Shown one piece after another: positions 44,122 to 52,936 of a DNA stretch of 64,000 nucleotides. A model generated the notes under the pieces. It made no database searches, was not told the DNA's origin, and saw only the letters and a list, made by a program, of their open reading frames with translations. Location of the stretch: contig NZ_FMAC01000002.1 in the NCBI RefSeq assembly GCF_900094555.1, forward strand, positions 1 through 64,000, given 5' to 3'. Both the position numbers and the translations under genes were made by a program. The stretch is from Martinezella hainanensis (GTDB taxonomy: Bacteria > Pseudomonadota > Alphaproteobacteria > Rhizobiales > Rhizobiaceae). Position 1 is the stretch's first letter. Every line of letters starts with the position of its first letter.

Positions 44122-44184
44122 CACGAATAATCACGAATTTATCAGAATAGATTCGACATTCAAGAAAATATGCGCATATTCGTG
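44122..44184. promoter_or_regulatory. CACGAAT operator array for the DeoR regulator
   Basis: CACGAAT occurs at 44122-44128 and 44132-44138, ten bases (one helical turn) apart, and its reverse complement ATTCGTG at 44178-44184. All lie in the gap between the divergent DeoR and DUF4406 genes. Direct plus inverted copies are usual for DeoR operators. Confidence 0.55.
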
Positions 44185-44228
44185 CAAATTCCTGCAGGAA
44201 GCAGGAGTTAGAAAAATGGAGACATGAC

Positions 44229-44585
44229 ATGTTGATCCTGATTGCCGGACCCTATCGCTCCGGCACCGGCGATGATCCGAAGAAGATGGCCGAGAACCTC
44301 AAGCGCCTCGAAGAGCCGTCCTACGCACTGTTCAAGGCCGGGCATCTTCCAATGATCGGCGAATGGGTTGCCTTGCCGGTCTGGCACGCCGCTGGCGGCA
44401 GGAGCATCGGCGATGATCTCTATGAGGAGATCTTTCATCCGACGGCCAGCCGTCTGCTGCAGCTTTGTGAAGGTGTCCTGAGATTGCCTGGCGATTCCAA
44501 GGGCGCCGACAATGATGTCCGCATCGCCCGCGAGCGCGGCATTCCGGTCTGGTACAGACTGGAAGACGTGCCCGGCTGCGCCTAG
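44229..44585 (+). CDS. DUF4406 protein (nucleoside deoxyribosyltransferase-like)
   Basis: A 118-residue protein beginning LILIAGPYRSGTGDDP, the nucleotide-phosphate-binding start of DUF4406, a family related to nucleoside 2-deoxyribosyltransferases. Later, CEGVLRLPGDSKGADNDV and IARERGIPVWY complete the pattern, including the Asp-Ser-Lys-Gly-Ala-Asp segment. Activity on a nucleotide or nucleoside sugar bond is likely. That would agree with the divergent DeoR regulator, a family that often senses deoxynucleoside or sugar phosphates; the link is inference. Confidence 0.8.
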   Translation: MLILIAGPYRSGTGDDPKKMAENLKRLEEPSYALFKAGHLPMIGEWVALPVWHAAGGRSIGDDLYEEIFHPTASRLLQLCEGVLRLPGDSKGADNDVRIARERGIPVWYRLEDVPGCA

Positions 44586-44598
44586 ACGCGCAGATCGT

Positions 44599-44640
44599 TG
44601 CCGCATGCTCCTTCTCCCCTCGGGGAAGGAGCATGCGGCA
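44599..44640. repeat. Palindromic repeat after the DUF4406 gene
   Basis: TGCCGCATGCTCCTTC (44599 on) and GAAGGAGCATGCGGCA (to 44640) are exact complements, with a CCCC/GGGG continuation broken by a two-base slip. It is a REP-like hairpin and a likely terminator for the DUF4406 gene. The remaining ~120 bases to the GST gene show nothing further. Confidence 0.6.
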
Positions 44641-44763
44641 TCGGGGGATGGGCATATCGGCGCGACCGATCAAAACCTTTTGTAGCGCCCATCAGCATCA
44701 GCCACTTCCGTATTGGCTGGGTTCGCTTTAGCTTCCTGGGGGAATTCAATCGAGGAACGGAAC

Positions 44764-45384
44764 ATGCTGACATTCTATTTTGCGCCCGGAAGCTGCGCAC
44801 TCGCCAGTCTCATCGCCCTGGAAGAGTCGGGTCTTGCTTACGAACACCGACGCCTCAACCTCGCCAATGGCGATCAGCGCCAGCCGGATTATCTGGCCAT
44901 CAACCCCAAGGGTCGGGTTCCGGCGCTGGTGACCGATCGAGGCGTCATAACCGAGAACATCGCGATCATGGCCTATGTCGCCCAGATCGCGCCGGCCGCA
45001 AAGCTGGCGCCGCTCGACGATCCCTTCGAATTCGCGCAGATGCAGTCCTTCAACGGCTACATCGCCTCCACCGTTCATGTGAACCATTCGCACAAGGGTC
45101 GCGGCTATCGCTGGACCGACGATGCTGCAGCCATCGAGACGATGAAAGCCAAAGTGCCGCAGACCATGACCGAGGCTTTCGCCTTGATCGAAGACAAGAT
45201 GCTGAAAGGCCCCTGGGTAATGGGCGAGCAATATACCATTGCCGACGGCTATCTCTTCACTATGGAGACGTGGCTGCCGGGAGATGGCGTCGATCGCAGC
45301 CAGTTCGCGAAGGTGAGCGACCATTATGCGCGCATGCATGAGCGTCCCGCTGTCCAGAGGGCGCTTGCCGTCGAGAAGGGTTGA
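44764..45384 (+). CDS. Glutathione S-transferase family protein
   Basis: A 206-residue GST. The thioredoxin-like half starts MLTFYFAPGSCALASLIALE, with the Cys at residue 11 characteristic of bacterial beta-class GSTs, followed by INPKGRVPALV and TENIAIMAYVA. The helical half contains EDKMLKGPWVMGEQYTIADG. The ATG at 44764 follows GAGGAACGGA. It is convergent with the MmcQ/YjbR-like gene, touching it without overlap. Substrate unknown. Confidence 0.9.
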   Translation: MLTFYFAPGSCALASLIALEESGLAYEHRRLNLANGDQRQPDYLAINPKGRVPALVTDRGVITENIAIMAYVAQIAPAAKLAPLDDPFEFAQMQSFNGYIASTVHVNHSHKGRGYRWTDDAAAIETMKAKVPQTMTEAFALIEDKMLKGPWVMGEQYTIADGYLFTMETWLPGDGVDRSQFAKVSDHYARMHERPAVQRALAVEKG

Positions 45385-45747
45385 TCATATCCGGCTAAAT
45401 GTCGCCAGAAGCTTTTTCGGGGCGCGGTATCGCCACGCCTCGATCAAGCGCCGCTCCAACTCCTCGTCGCTGATCGCAGCGATGCGCAGGGGTAGCGAAG
45501 GCCAGCCGACATAGTGACCCGTCTGGAAATAGATTTCTGGCGCCATTTCCATCAGCTGCTCCTTGCGATCGATCGGCAGCGACAGCACGATGGTTTCGTT
45601 GTTCTTTACTGTAACAAAGGCTTTGCCGCCGACCTTGAAGGCGGGCAGGCCGTAATGCAGGCCAGGTTCAATCGCCGGCAGCCGAGCTTGAGCTATAAGC
45701 CGCTGCAATCGTTCGGCGATGACGTCCATATCGATGGTCGATGTCAT
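45385..45747 (-). CDS. MmcQ/YjbR-family protein
   Basis: A 120-residue protein of the MmcQ/YjbR (double-wing CyaY-like fold) group, recognised from PGLHYGLPAFKVGGKAFVTV, the core strand pattern, and YFQTGHYVGWPSLPLRI with a C-terminal EAWRYRAPKKL. Proteins of this group are often called DNA-binding, without firm evidence. The ATG at 45747 was chosen; an upstream in-frame start adds 12 residues. It ends one base from the GST gene stop. Confidence 0.8.
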   Translation of the reverse strand: MTSTIDMDVIAERLQRLIAQARLPAIEPGLHYGLPAFKVGGKAFVTVKNNETIVLSLPIDRKEQLMEMAPEIYFQTGHYVGWPSLPLRIAAISDEELERRLIEAWRYRAPKKLLATFSRI

Positions 45748-45773
45748 GTTTGCGCGTGTGGAGCATGTCTCTC

Positions 45774-45959
45774 TTACGCGCATTCTTCCGGCTGAACGGT
45801 CCGTTTGTCCATGGGCCGCCCCAGATTTTCTGGCATCAGCGGCAGGTCGGCCAGTTCTTCAAGCGACATCGCGGCGAGCGTAGGGTGCTGCAGCGGATCG
45901 CTTTCCCGCTCGCGATCGTCTTCCAGCAGATGACTAAAGAAAAGCTTCAGGATCGACAT
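45774..45959 (-). CDS. Small hypothetical protein
   Basis: A 61-residue protein starting MSILKLFFSHLLEDDRERES and ending DKRTVQPEECA, acidic overall. The ATG at 45959 has an excellent AAGGAGG Shine-Dalgarno seven bases upstream, which is the main evidence that it is translated. I recognise no domain. It is 26 bases before the MmcQ-like gene on the same strand, so the two are probably co-transcribed. Confidence 0.62.
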   Translation of the reverse strand: MSILKLFFSHLLEDDRERESDPLQHPTLAAMSLEELADLPLMPENLGRPMDKRTVQPEECA

Positions 45960-46056
45960 GTGATGCCTCCTTGGATCTCCGCATTGATGCAACCATAGGG
46001 GCATCAGCCGGCAGAGTGGCGGCGTCTTTCAATTCCATGCTGCAATAATCGCGCGT

Positions 46057-46109
46057 ATTCTCCTCTTATGCAATTGAGAATGACGGGATACTGATATAGA
46101 TATTCTATA
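46057..46109. promoter_or_regulatory. Inverted repeats in front of the LysR gene
   Basis: ATTCTC and GAGAAT (46057-46081) form an inverted pair with LysR-like spacing. TATAGATATTCTATA (46095-46109) is a perfect 15-base palindrome that abuts the ATG at 46110, where no Shine-Dalgarno is present. Either could mediate autoregulation by the LysR protein. Confidence 0.4.
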
Positions 46110-47006
46110 ATGAGAAACCTCAACAATGTTCATCTGAATGGTCTTCGCGCCGTTGAGGCCGTTGGCCGGCTCGGCTCGCTGCAGGCGGCAGCCGACGAAC
46201 TTGGTGTAACGGTTGGAGCGGTCAGCCAGCAGGTCATCAAGGCGGAGGCGCAGCTCGGGCGCCCGCTGTTCGAACGCACGCCCAAGGGCATGATGGTGAC
46301 GGCATCGGGACTGACGGTGTTGACGAGGCTTGGCGAAGGTTTTCAGGCGCTTTCGGCGGCAATCGCACTTGCCCAACACGAGGATGAGAATATCCTCACC
46401 ATTTCGGTTGCGCCGGTCTTTGCGGCCCGCTGGCTGGTGTATCGGCTCGATCGCTTTGCCAGCCGTCATCCGGATATTCGCCTGCGCATCGATGCCACCA
46501 CACGGCTGGTCAACCCGGCGAGCTCGGATGTTGATATCGGCATTCGGGTCGGCGGCGGGCAGTGGCCGGGCGTCAAGTCCGAGCTGCTACTGGCGCAGGA
46601 GGTGTTCCCGGTCGTCACGCCGAGGATCGCCGCCACGCTCCGGGAGCCCGCCGATCTCCTGAAAGTTCCTGCGGTCATCGACGGACACGCGATGTTCGGT
46701 TGGGAAGTCTGGCTGCGCAAGGCCGGGATCTCGGGCCATTGCATGGAAGAGCGGCACATCTTCAACGATGCGTCGCTCTGTCTGGATGCGGCCATAGCCG
46801 GGCAGGGGGTGATGCTCGCCTGGCAAACGCTGGCGGCCTATGCCCTTCAGCAGAAATGTCTGGTCGATCCCTTCGGTATCCGCGCAAAGACGGGCTTCGG
46901 CCATTATTTCGTCACGGCCGCAGGCGTGCGCGAGCCGAAGAAGGTCTCCGCCTTCAAGGCCTGGATACGCGAGGAGATGGAAGAGAGCATGCGTCTCTTC
47001 CAATAG
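46110..47006 (+). CDS. LysR-family regulator (GcvA-like)
   Basis: A 298-residue LysR regulator of the GcvA/AmpR-like type. The HTH region is LNGLRAVEAVGRLGSLQAAA with GVTVGAVSQQVIKAEAQLGR and PLFERTPKGM. The effector domain starts near residue 90 (LTISVAPVFAARWLVYRL). There is no Shine-Dalgarno before the ATG, yet the N terminus aligns with the family, so translation from a short or leaderless transcript is possible. The divergent small gene and the convergent GST gene downstream are possible targets, but neither is certain. Confidence 0.88.
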   Translation: MRNLNNVHLNGLRAVEAVGRLGSLQAAADELGVTVGAVSQQVIKAEAQLGRPLFERTPKGMMVTASGLTVLTRLGEGFQALSAAIALAQHEDENILTISVAPVFAARWLVYRLDRFASRHPDIRLRIDATTRLVNPASSDVDIGIRVGGGQWPGVKSELLLAQEVFPVVTPRIAATLREPADLLKVPAVIDGHAMFGWEVWLRKAGISGHCMEERHIFNDASLCLDAAIAGQGVMLAWQTLAAYALQQKCLVDPFGIRAKTGFGHYFVTAAGVREPKKVSAFKAWIREEMEESMRLFQ

Positions 47007-47012
47007 GATCTG

Positions 47013-47672
47013 TCAGGCCGGTTCCTGGCCGCGGGTCGCCTGCATGGCCTTGTAGGCGTCGCGCGACTGGCAGCGCTCGATCCAGGCTTTCATCTTCGGG
47101 CGGATATCGAACAACTCCTGTTCGGTCTGGGCGTAGCGCATCACTTCAGCGAGATTCAAGTCAGCGACGGTGAAGCGATTGCCGATGAGATAATCCTGAT
47201 TTTGCAGATGCTTCTCCAGTACGTCGAGCGGCTTCTTGAGCGATCGGCAGGCGACCGCAATTCCGGCCTTGCCCTGCTCACTGTTTTCCTGGGCATTGTC
47301 ATAGATGCGGACGAGTGCGACGCTGTAGGGCTCGACTTCGGTCGCGGCCCACATGGTCCACATCGCCATCAGCCCTTCCTCCTCGGCGGTCTTGCCGGCC
47401 AGCGGCCCGCCATATTTGCGCGCGAGGTAGAGATTGATGGCAAGCGACTCGTGCATGGCGAGATCGCCGTCCTTGATACAGGGGATCATGCCCATCGGAT
47501 TGACGGCCAGAAACTCCGGCGACAGGGTGTTGATCGGCGCATCGGCGGCGAGTGGATTGGCAAGCCGGCTGGCCTGGATCACCGACACGGATTCGAACTC
47601 GATGCCGAGCTCCTTCGCCATCCAGTAATTGCGCGAAGCGCGCGAGCGATAGACGCCATAGATCGTCAGCAT
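47013..47672 (-). CDS. Glutathione S-transferase family protein
   Basis: A 219-residue GST-fold protein. The thioredoxin-like half is [20 protein letters not shown] with [13 protein letters not shown] and [15 protein letters not shown]. The helical half includes [21 protein letters not shown] Ser/Arg-rich SRASRN site sits where Ser or Cys activates glutathione. It is the third GST-type gene in the window and not closely similar to the other two. It is convergent with the LysR gene, six bases apart. The substrate cannot be read. Confidence 0.9.
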   Translation of the reverse strand: MLTIYGVYRSRASRNYWMAKELGIEFESVSVIQASRLANPLAADAPINTLSPEFLAVNPMGMIPCIKDGDLAMHESLAINLYLARKYGGPLAGKTAEEEGLMAMWTMWAATEVEPYSVALVRIYDNAQENSEQGKAGIAVACRSLKKPLDVLEKHLQNQDYLIGNRFTVADLNLAEVMRYAQTEQELFDIRPKMKAWIERCQSRDAYKAMQATRGQEPA

Positions 47673-47783
47673 GAATGCCTCCTATATTCGGGTCGGCGCG
47701 ACATTATGAGGCTCACGACAGGAGTCAAAGGCCCTGCCGCTGATATATTGATGAAAGCTTGTGATGGATGCGGGCATCCGGGC

Positions 47784-47977
47784 CACCTCGTCCTTCGAGG
47801 CTTCGACCCTTCGGCAAGCTCAGGGCGCTACGCTCCTCAGGATGAGGCGGAGCAGGCCACGCGATTTGCCGCGAAATGTCGACGTTGCGGCGGCTGGGCG
47901 CGAAAGGTCAGCCCTCATGGTGAGGTGCGCAGACTCCTGAGCTTGTCGAAGGAGCCGGAGCCTCGAACCACGAGGGC
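47784..47977. repeat. Large imperfect palindromic intergenic element
   Basis: The left arm (about 47784-47848, starting CCTCGTCCTTCGAGGCTTCG) and the right arm (about 47912-47977, ending GCCTCGAACCACGAGG) are imperfect reverse complements over about 65 bases. They share CTTCG.CAAGCTCAGG and CCTCA..ATGAGG blocks around a 60-base centre. It has the look of a MITE-like rhizobial repeat, without an ORF. Confidence 0.65.
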
Positions 47978-48178
47978 GGATGATAGGCACGTTGCAAGCA
48001 CGAAAATATCGGGCACCTCCCGAATTTTTTGCAAAACATGCGGCCGATGCCCAGCCTTCGTTCGGAAATTAGCGTGGCCGCATGTTAGGGTTCGATCACG
48101 GTTTTCATCGGATGCGGTAGGAGACATCCGGCGAGAATACATGCGCAATCGGTGACTGCGATCTCGGGAGGAGAGCAG
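47978..48178. other. Upstream region of the leucine/aromatic catabolic operon
   Basis: About 200 bases between the palindromic element and the first operon gene, expected to hold its promoter. It contains TTTTTTGCAAAACATGCGGCC, but no clear -35/-10 pair or operator palindrome was found. No coding frame is supported. Confidence 0.4.
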
Positions 48179-51100
48179 ATGCTTGCAACCAGTGTATCGC
48201 TGGACGACAAATACACCGCTGAAGAAGGCTGCGTTTTCATGACCGGCCTGCAGGCGCTGGTGCGGCTGCCCATGACGCAGATGCGCCGCGACCGCGCAGC
48301 GGGGCTCAACACGGCAGCCTTCATTTCCGGTTATCGCGGTTCGCCGCTGGGTGGCTACGACCAGCAGCTTCTGAAAGCGCGGACTTACCTCGACGCGCAT
48401 GACGTTACCTTCCAGCCAGGTATCAACGAAGACCTTGCCGCCACCGCTGTCTGGGGCTCGCAGCAGGTCGGCCTTTCCCCGGGCGCGCGCAAGGATGGCG
48501 TGCTCGGCATCTGGTACGGCAAAGGCCCCGGCGTCGATCGCTCCGGCGACGTGCTGAAGCACGGCAATGCCGCCGGCACCTCCAAGCATGGTGGCGTCCT
48601 CTGCTTTGCCGGCGACGATCACTCCGCCAAATCCTCGACCATGCCGCATCAGACCGACCACGAATTCATGTCGGCGGTCATGCCGGTCATCTATCCCTCA
48701 TCCATCCATGAATTCCTCGAATACGGCCTGCTCGGCATTGCCATGTCGCGCTACTCCGGCTGCTGGGTCGGCATGAAATTCATCGCCGATACAGTCGAGA
48801 CGACGGCAGCCGTTGACCTCTCGGGGGAAAGACGTCAATTCGTCCTGCCAGGTGATTTTGAGATGCCTCCCGGTGGTCTCAACCTGCGCTGGCCCGATCC
48901 GCCGCTGATGCAGGACGATCGCCTGCAGAATTACAAGGCCTATGCCGCCATCGCCTTTGCCCGCGCCAATCGTGTCGATGAAATCACCCACGACGTGCCC
49001 AATGCCCGCTTCGGTATCATCTCCTCGGGCAAGGCCTATGAGGATGTGTTGCAGGCGCTGCGCGAGCTCGAGATCGGGCCGAGGGAAATGGCCGCGATCG
49101 GCCTGCGCATCCTGAAGGTGCGCATGCCCTGGCCGCTGGAGCCGGAAGCCGTGCGGCATTTCTCCGAAGGACTTGACGAAGTGCTTGTCGTCGAAGAACG
49201 GCGCGAGATCATCGAAAACCAGATCAAGCAGCAGCTATTCAACTGGCGCGCCGATGTTCGCCCGCGCATCGTCGGCAAGTTCGACGAGCACGACAAGCCC
49301 TATCTCAGCCTGTCTTCGGCATTGACCGTCGGCGCGGTCGCGAGAGCGATTGCGGGACGCATCGTCAAGCTCGACCTCGATCAGGGCTTGCATGATCGCA
49401 TCGCCGCCAAGCTCGCCTATCTCGCCGAGCGCGGCCAGATCAGCCGAAGCCATGTGGCGCCGCTGAACCGTACGCCCTTCTTCTGTTCCGGCTGTCCGCA
49501 CAATACCTCTACCCGCGTTCCGGAAGGCAGCCGCGCTAGCGCCGGTATCGGCTGCCACTATATGGCCACCTGGATGGACCGCAGCACCGAGACCTTCACG
49601 CAGATGGGTGGCGAAGGCGTACCTTGGACGGCGATCGCCCGTTACACCGACGAGAAGCACATGTTCGTCAATCTTGGCGACGGCACCTATTTCCATTCCG
49701 GCATTCTCGCCGTCCGTCAGTCCGTCGCCGCCAAGGTCAATGTCACCTACAAGCTGCTCTACAACGATGCGGTGGCCATGACCGGCGGCCAGCAGATCGA
49801 CGGCCATCTGACGCCGCAGTTGGTGACGAAGCAACTGCATGATGAGGGCGTCAGGCCGATCTATCTTCTGTCTGACAATCCCGATGCCTATCGCGCGTCC
49901 GAACTGGCGCCTGGCGTCAAGGTGCTGCATCGCGACCATATCGATCAGGTGATGCTGACGCTGCGCGAGACCGCGGGCTGTTCGGCGATCGTCTATGTCC
50001 AGACCTGCGCGGCCGAGAAACGCCGTCGCCGCAGCCGTGGCTTGATGGAAGATCCGGCCAAGCGAGTCTTCATCAACAAGGCTGTCTGCGAGGGCTGCGG
50101 CGATTGCTCGGTGCAATCCAACTGCATTTCGATCGAGCCGCTGGAGACTGAGTTTGGCCGCAAGCGCCAGATCAACCAGTCGAGCTGCAACAAGGACTTT
50201 TCCTGCGTCAAGGGTTTCTGCCCATCCTTCGTGACCGTTCATGGCGGCAAGCGCCGCAAGCGGAAGGCGCTGGACCATGCGGATATTGCTGTGCCGATGC
50301 CGGAAATCCCCGTCATCGCCGATCGGCCCTGGAACATCGCCATTGCCGGCGTCGGCGGCACCGGTATCCTGACCATTGGCGCCATTCTCGGCATGGCCGC
50401 GCATCTCGATGGCAAGGTGCCGATGATCCTCGACATGGCAGGCCTTGCCCAGAAGGGCGGCGCCGTCATGAGCCATCTGCGCATTGGTCTCAACCAGGCC
50501 GACGTCACATCCTCGCGCATCGTCAACGGCGGCGCTGATTTGCTGTTTGCTGCGGATGAGGTCGTGGGCGCGTCCAAGGATGCGATCACGCTCTGCTCTT
50601 CGGCGCGGACGACGGCCATCGTCAACACCGGCCTGATGCCGGTCGCCGATTTTGTCCGCAACCGCGATTTCGATTTCAAGACCGGCTCGACCCAGCACAC
50701 GATCGCCAAGACCGTGAGCGACAGCTCCGTCTTCCTCGATTTCGGCCATGTCGTGACCGAAGTAACCGGCGATGCCATATCGACCAATATTCTGCTGACC
50801 GGCTTTGCCTGGCAACGCGGCCTGCTGCCGCTGTCGCTGGAGGCGATCGAAAGGGCGATCGAACTCAACGGCGTCGCCGTCAAGCCAAGCCTCTCCGCCT
50901 TCCATTGGGGCAGGCTTCTGGCGCATGATCCGCGGGCCGTCTACGCCATGATGGCTGAGCCGGAAGCGGGCAAGACGCTGGCGGAGATGAGCCTTGAGGA
51001 GCTTGTCAGACACCGCAAGGCGCATCTGACAGCCTACCAGAATCCGGCTCTTGCCGAGCGCTATGCCGCCTTCGTCGCCCATGCCAACGCCTTGGCGACA

Positions 51101-51652
51101 AGGGAGCGGCTTTCGGACAAGGTGCCTTTTGCCGTCGCCGTCACCTATGCGCGGGTTCTGGCCTACAAGGATGAATATGAGGTCGCTCGTCTTCTTACGG
51201 ATCCTGCTTTCGAGGCGCAGCTGCGAGAGGAGATGGAAGGCGACTTCAAGCTGGCCTTCAATCTTGCTCCGCCCACCCTTGGCGGCAGGGATCCGAACGG
51301 CCGGCCGAGGAAGCGCGAATTCGGCGCCTGGATACTACCGCTGCTGCGCATTCTTGCGTCGATGAAGCGGCTGCGCGGCACCGCCCTCGATCCCTTCGGC
51401 TATACGGCGGAACGCCGGATGGAGCGTCGCCTGATTGCCGATTACGAAAGGATCGCCAAGCGCGTGCTTGCCGGCCTGCGCCGCGACAACGAGGCCGAAG
51501 CCCTTGCCATCCTCTCGCTGTTTGATGAGATAAGAGGCTTCGGAACGGTCAAGGAGGAGGCTGCCCGGAAAATCATGGCGAGGATCGCAGACAAGCTCAA
51601 GACGTATGAGGCGCCGCAGGTAAAGCAGCATGTGCCGGCCAACGCCGCATAA
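48179..51652 (+). CDS. Indolepyruvate ferredoxin oxidoreductase, fused subunits
   Basis: A 1157-residue fused 2-oxoacid:ferredoxin oxidoreductase. The N-terminal pyrimidine-type domain has GYRGSPLGGYDQQL. The TPP-binding domain (~430-640) holds CSGCPHNTSTRVPEGSRA and NLGDGTYFHSGILA. Fe-S ligands start at CEGCGDCSVQSNC (Cys ~637 on) and CNKDFSCVKGFC. The gamma domain (~720-900) shows GVGGTGILTIGAIL, and the tail is a DUF6537-type region. It converts aryl or branched oxo acids to acyl-CoA. The start has GGGAGGAGA six bases upstream. As first gene of a leucine-degradation operon it may supply isovaleryl-CoA. Confidence 0.92.
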   Translation: MLATSVSLDDKYTAEEGCVFMTGLQALVRLPMTQMRRDRAAGLNTAAFISGYRGSPLGGYDQQLLKARTYLDAHDVTFQPGINEDLAATAVWGSQQVGLSPGARKDGVLGIWYGKGPGVDRSGDVLKHGNAAGTSKHGGVLCFAGDDHSAKSSTMPHQTDHEFMSAVMPVIYPSSIHEFLEYGLLGIAMSRYSGCWVGMKFIADTVETTAAVDLSGERRQFVLPGDFEMPPGGLNLRWPDPPLMQDDRLQNYKAYAAIAFARANRVDEITHDVPNARFGIISSGKAYEDVLQALRELEIGPREMAAIGLRILKVRMPWPLEPEAVRHFSEGLDEVLVVEERREIIENQIKQQLFNWRADVRPRIVGKFDEHDKPYLSLSSALTVGAVARAIAGRIVKLDLDQGLHDRIAAKLAYLAERGQISRSHVAPLNRTPFFCSGCPHNTSTRVPEGSRASAGIGCHYMATWMDRSTETFTQMGGEGVPWTAIARYTDEKHMFVNLGDGTYFHSGILAVRQSVAAKVNVTYKLLYNDAVAMTGGQQIDGHLTPQLVTKQLHDEGVRPIYLLSDNPDAYRASELAPGVKVLHRDHIDQVMLTLRETAGCSAIVYVQTCAAEKRRRRSRGLMEDPAKRVFINKAVCEGCGDCSVQSNCISIEPLETEFGRKRQINQSSCNKDFSCVKGFCPSFVTVHGGKRRKRKALDHADIAVPMPEIPVIADRPWNIAIAGVGGTGILTIGAILGMAAHLDGKVPMILDMAGLAQKGGAVMSHLRIGLNQADVTSSRIVNGGADLLFAADEVVGASKDAITLCSSARTTAIVNTGLMPVADFVRNRDFDFKTGSTQHTIAKTVSDSSVFLDFGHVVTEVTGDAISTNILLTGFAWQRGLLPLSLEAIERAIELNGVAVKPSLSAFHWGRLLAHDPRAVYAMMAEPEAGKTLAEMSLEELVRHRKAHLTAYQNPALAERYAAFVAHANALATRERLSDKVPFAVAVTYARVLAYKDEYEVARLLTDPAFEAQLREEMEGDFKLAFNLAPPTLGGRDPNGRPRKREFGAWILPLLRILASMKRLRGTALDPFGYTAERRMERRLIADYERIAKRVLAGLRRDNEAEALAILSLFDEIRGFGTVKEEAARKIMARIADKLKTYEAPQVKQHVPANAA

Positions 51653-51737
51653 CGGCTGCGGCGGATGCTTGAAGCGAGTATAAAGAGATATAATTCACAA
51701 GGATCGGTTGATCGGGAAGGCCGGGAGGAGAAGCTGG

Positions 51738-52901
51738 ATGTTTGAAGGGGGATTGAACTTCGCGCTCGGAGAGGACATCGACGCGCTGCGTGAGCAGGTG
51801 CGCCGTTTTGCCACCAACCGCATCGCGCCATTTGCCGACGAGATTGATCGCAACAACAGCTTCCCGATGCATCTGTGGCGGGAGATGGGCGATCTAGGTC
51901 TGCTCGGGATCACCGTTGCCGAGGATTTCGGCGGCGCCGGGCTTGGCTATCTCGCCCACACCGTTGCCATGGAAGAAATCAGCCGCGCTTCGGCTTCTGT
52001 CGGCCTCAGCTACGGCGCTCATTCCAATCTCTGCGTCAACCAGATCCATCGCAACGGCACGACGGCGCAGAAGGAGCGCTACCTGCCGAAGCTGATTTCA
52101 GGCGAGCATGTCGGCGCTCTGGCCATGTCGGAACCCGGAGCCGGTTCCGATGTCGTCTCCATGAAACTGCATGCCACAAAACGCGGCTCGCACTATGTGC
52201 TCAACGGCAGCAAGATGTGGATCACAAACGGTCCCGATGCAGATGTCCTCGTCGTCTACGCGAAGACCTCGCCGGATGCCGGCCCGCGCGGGATCACTGC
52301 CTTCCTCGTCGAAAAGGGCTTCAAAGGGTTTTCCGTCGGACAGAAGCTCGACAAGCTCGGCATGCGTGGTTCCAACACCTCGGAACTGATCTTCATGGAC
52401 TGCGAGGTTCCCGAGGAGAATGTTCTGGGTCAGGTCGATGGCGGCGTCCGCGTGCTGATGTCGGGTCTAGACTATGAGCGCGTCGTGCTCTCGGGTGGCC
52501 CCGTCGGCATCATGGCTGCCTGCATGGACGTGGTGCTGCCTTACATGCATGAGCGCAAGCAGTTCGGCCAGTCGATCGGCGAATTCCAGCTGATGCAGGG
52601 CAAGCTTGCCGACATGTATGTGACGATGAATGCGTCGCGCGCCTATGTCTATGCGGTGGCCGCCGCCTGCGATCGCGGCGAGACGACCCGCAAGGATGCC
52701 GCCGGCTGTATTCTCTATTCCGCCGAGAAGGCGACGGCGCTGGCGCTCGAATGCATCCAGGCGCTCGGCGGCAATGGCTATACCAATGATTATCCCGCCG
52801 GAAGGCTGCTGCGCGACGCCAAGCTCTACGAGATCGGCGCCGGCACGTCCGAAATCCGGCGTATGCTGATCGGCCGCGAGCTGTTCGGCGAAACGGGTTG
52901 A
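51738..52901 (+). CDS. Isovaleryl-CoA dehydrogenase
   Basis: A 387-residue flavin acyl-CoA dehydrogenase. Family blocks are [34 protein letters not shown] with [10 protein letters not shown], and the C-terminal [20 protein letters not shown] followed by [14 protein letters not shown]. The [15 protein letters not shown] helix holds the Glu position characteristic of isovaleryl-CoA dehydrogenase. It oxidises isovaleryl-CoA to 3-methylcrotonyl-CoA. The ATG at 51738 follows GGGAGGAGAAG. Located between the oxidoreductase and carboxylase genes. Confidence 0.93.
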   Translation: MFEGGLNFALGEDIDALREQVRRFATNRIAPFADEIDRNNSFPMHLWREMGDLGLLGITVAEDFGGAGLGYLAHTVAMEEISRASASVGLSYGAHSNLCVNQIHRNGTTAQKERYLPKLISGEHVGALAMSEPGAGSDVVSMKLHATKRGSHYVLNGSKMWITNGPDADVLVVYAKTSPDAGPRGITAFLVEKGFKGFSVGQKLDKLGMRGSNTSELIFMDCEVPEENVLGQVDGGVRVLMSGLDYERVVLSGGPVGIMAACMDVVLPYMHERKQFGQSIGEFQLMQGKLADMYVTMNASRAYVYAVAAACDRGETTRKDAAGCILYSAEKATALALECIQALGGNGYTNDYPAGRLLRDAKLYEIGAGTSEIRRMLIGRELFGETG

Positions 52902-52936
52902 TTTTGAATTCCATCTTACTTGACCGGTGAGGCCGC

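Noticed and set aside
49235..51082. A 615-codon minus-strand frame opposite the indolepyruvate oxidoreductase
   Set aside because: The sense strand carries TPP and Fe-S motifs over the whole length; the antisense product has no recognisable domain.
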